Positions 62,812 to 64,000 of a DNA stretch of 64,000 bases are shown here, one piece after another. The notes under the pieces are model-generated. The model searched no databases and was not told the origin of the DNA. It saw nothing but the letters and a program-made list of their open reading frames with translations. The position numbers were made by a program, and so were the translations under genes. Origin of the DNA: Okibacterium sp. HSC-33S16 (GTDB taxonomy: Bacteria > Actinomycetota > Actinomycetes > Actinomycetales > Microbacteriaceae); assembly GCF_024171565.1 (NCBI RefSeq), contig NZ_JALJZZ010000007.1:62001-126000 (forward strand), given 5' to 3'. Every line of letters starts with the position of its first letter. Position 1 is the stretch's first letter.

Positions 62812-63711
62812 GTGACGGTCCAGAAACAAGCATCATTCAGCGTGCCCGAGAAGCCGGTAAGTGTCTACGACTTCCGCCGCCCGACGACGCTTGCCCGGGA
62901 ACACTCGCGTGTGCTCGAACTTGCCTGCGAGACGTTCGCACGGCAATGGGGAACCCAGTTGACCGCGAAGGTTCGCGCCTGGTCACAGGTCACCTTCGAC
63001 AGTGTGTTGATGCAGACCTACGATGACTACGCATCATCGCTTCCCAACACCACGGCAATGGTGCTCTGCACGCTCGCCGGCCCGTCGCCCAAAGCAGTCA
63101 TTCAGTTTCCGACCAGCGCAGCGCTCAGCTGGATCGATCGCATGCTCGGTGGCACACGCAACACTCCTGCTCCCGAGCGACGATTCACCGCGGTTGAACA
63201 GGCGCTGATCCGGCAGCTGATGGATGACGCCCTCGACGACCTGCTGTACTCGTTTGGTGCCATGCTGACCACGCCAATCGCCGTCGACTCGATCCACTAC
63301 AACTCGCAGTTCGCCCAAGCCGCCGCGCCGTCTGAGCTGATGATCGTTGCCGGCTTCACGATTCAGGTCGGAGAGCACAGCGCACCGGCCACGGTCGCGA
63401 TTCCGGCCGAAGCGTTGCTCAGCCAGCTGGGCGACACGGCGGTCGTGGACACCCCGGCCGAATTCACCGCGTCGCTCAAGGGCCAGCTCAGCCAGGTACC
63501 CGTAGACGTTTCGGTTCAACTGGCGTCCGCCGACGTGCGCCCCGGCGTCATTCTCGGCCTTGCGGTTGGCGACGTCCTTTCCCTTCCCCACCCTCAACAC
63601 CGGCCGCTCGACGTCACCGTCGGCGGTCAGCCCCTCGCCCGCGCAGCGATGGGAGCAAACGGCTCCCGCTTGGCGTGTGTCGTAGTCGAAACTCAGGAGA
63701 TCAGCCGATGA
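62812..63711 (+). CDS. fliM: flagellar motor switch protein
   Basis: A 299-residue FliM. The N-terminus has VYDFRRPTTLAREHSRVLELACETFARQW, the start of the middle domain; a C-terminal SPOA (FliN-like) domain ends LDVTVGGQPLARAAMGANGSRLACVV. The usual CheY-binding N-terminal peptide is short. The GTG at 62812 is chosen because the earlier ATG at 62785 sits within the FliA promoter. It overlaps fliN as ATGA. Confidence 0.92.
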   Translation: MTVQKQASFSVPEKPVSVYDFRRPTTLAREHSRVLELACETFARQWGTQLTAKVRAWSQVTFDSVLMQTYDDYASSLPNTTAMVLCTLAGPSPKAVIQFPTSAALSWIDRMLGGTRNTPAPERRFTAVEQALIRQLMDDALDDLLYSFGAMLTTPIAVDSIHYNSQFAQAAAPSELMIVAGFTIQVGEHSAPATVAIPAEALLSQLGDTAVVDTPAEFTASLKGQLSQVPVDVSVQLASADVRPGVILGLAVGDVLSLPHPQHRPLDVTVGGQPLARAAMGANGSRLACVVVETQEISR

Positions 63712-64000
63712 CCATCACTCAGACTCAGCTCCGCTCAGCCGCTGACGCCGCGGCCGCTCTGTTGCCGACCATGCCGGCTCTTCGGGCCATCCAGGGCTAC
63801 GACCGTGAGTCGATCGGTGATCACGCCCGGTCGGCGACGGTTGCCACGCTGGTCGGCGCGCCATCCGCCGATTTCGCGCTCATCCTGGTTGACCCGGATG
63901 CCCTCACGGTTGCCGCTGGCAGCGACTCCCCGCTGATTTCGGCACTGGACATCGTTCGTCCAGCGCTTGACGCGGCATCCGCTGCTTTCGGTGCGGGGGT
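63708..64000 (+). CDS. fliN: flagellar motor switch protein FliN/FliY, 3' end beyond the window
   Basis: The ATG at 63708 overlaps the fliM stop and 97 codons stay open to the edge: MTITQTQLRSAADAAAALLPTMPALRAIQGYD and later SPLISALDIVRPALDAASAAFGAG. This is an N-terminal extension before the SPOA domain, as in the longer FliN/FliY proteins of actinobacteria. The SPOA domain itself would lie outside the window. Gene order makes the call. Confidence 0.75.
   Translation, partial: MTITQTQLRSAADAAAALLPTMPALRAIQGYDRESIGDHARSATVATLVGAPSADFALILVDPDALTVAAGSDSPLISALDIVRPALDAASAAFGAG

Noticed and set aside
1-64000. tRNA, rRNA or insertion sequences
   Set aside because: No cloverleaf ends, rRNA motifs, transposase frames or terminal inverted repeats with target duplications were seen.

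Overview
The window is high-GC bacterial chromosome with tightly overlapped operons (many ATGA or GTGA 4-base junctions), frequent GTG starts and actinobacterial hallmark genes: NucS/EndoMS, the coproporphyrin-dependent heme branch, a Holin-X/DUF3618 pair, and a Gram-positive flagellar set without L- or P-ring genes. It fits a motile member of the Actinomycetota, most likely family Microbacteriaceae; the genus cannot be fixed from the sequence. No tRNA, rRNA, CRISPR array, transposase or prophage is visible.

Layout. 1-3000: the 5' part of an MFS exporter, an AcuI/YhdH-type reductase, and a small-domain protein with a histone-H1-like tail. 3097-14479: a near-complete heme locus. hemA reads rightward from a divergent junction. 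hemE, cgoX(hemY), three small envelope genes, chdC(hemQ), cpfC(hemH), hemC, hemD, hemB and hemL read leftward. Together they run from glutamyl-tRNA to coproheme and heme b. 14556-19339: small membrane proteins, glycyl-tRNA synthetase, two alpha/beta hydrolases, a NUDIX hydrolase and a VOC protein. 19438-19900: an interspersed repeat array. 19908-29233: a beta-lactamase-fold protein, an M13 metallopeptidase, a TetR/MFS divergent pair, a GlcG/HbpS-like protein, a META-domain lipoprotein, an ABC exporter and a second VOC protein. 29291-29798: a second array of the same repeat family. 29903-46211: MATE exporter, hydrolase, SDR, GH15 enzyme, an ABC exporter plus two-component operon, GNAT, FUSC protein, a LacI/MFS divergent pair, nucS, a HAD phosphatase and a coiled-coil membrane protein.

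46670-64000: a flagellar locus, all on the plus strand: fliA, fliC, fliD, fliS, a fliT-position gene, flgB, flgC, fliE, fliF, fliG, fliH, fliI, fliJ, a NlpC/P60 peptidase, fliK, flgD, flgE, flbD, motA, motB, fliM and the start of fliN, running off the right edge. Three near-identical FliA-type promoters (TAAC-N15-G[CT]CGATAG) stand before fliC, flgB and fliM, so the sigma factor that opens the locus probably drives the filament, basal-body/hook and switch segments separately.

Two genome-scale signals recur. First, at least nine genes have a TANNNT hexamer exactly six bases before the start codon, the signature of leaderless transcripts. Second, a roughly 20-base motif (TTGCTCSGNCACTAANGGCG) recurs in two non-coding arrays 10 kb apart, each with direct copies followed by inverted copies. 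This repeat family is the least explained structure in the window.
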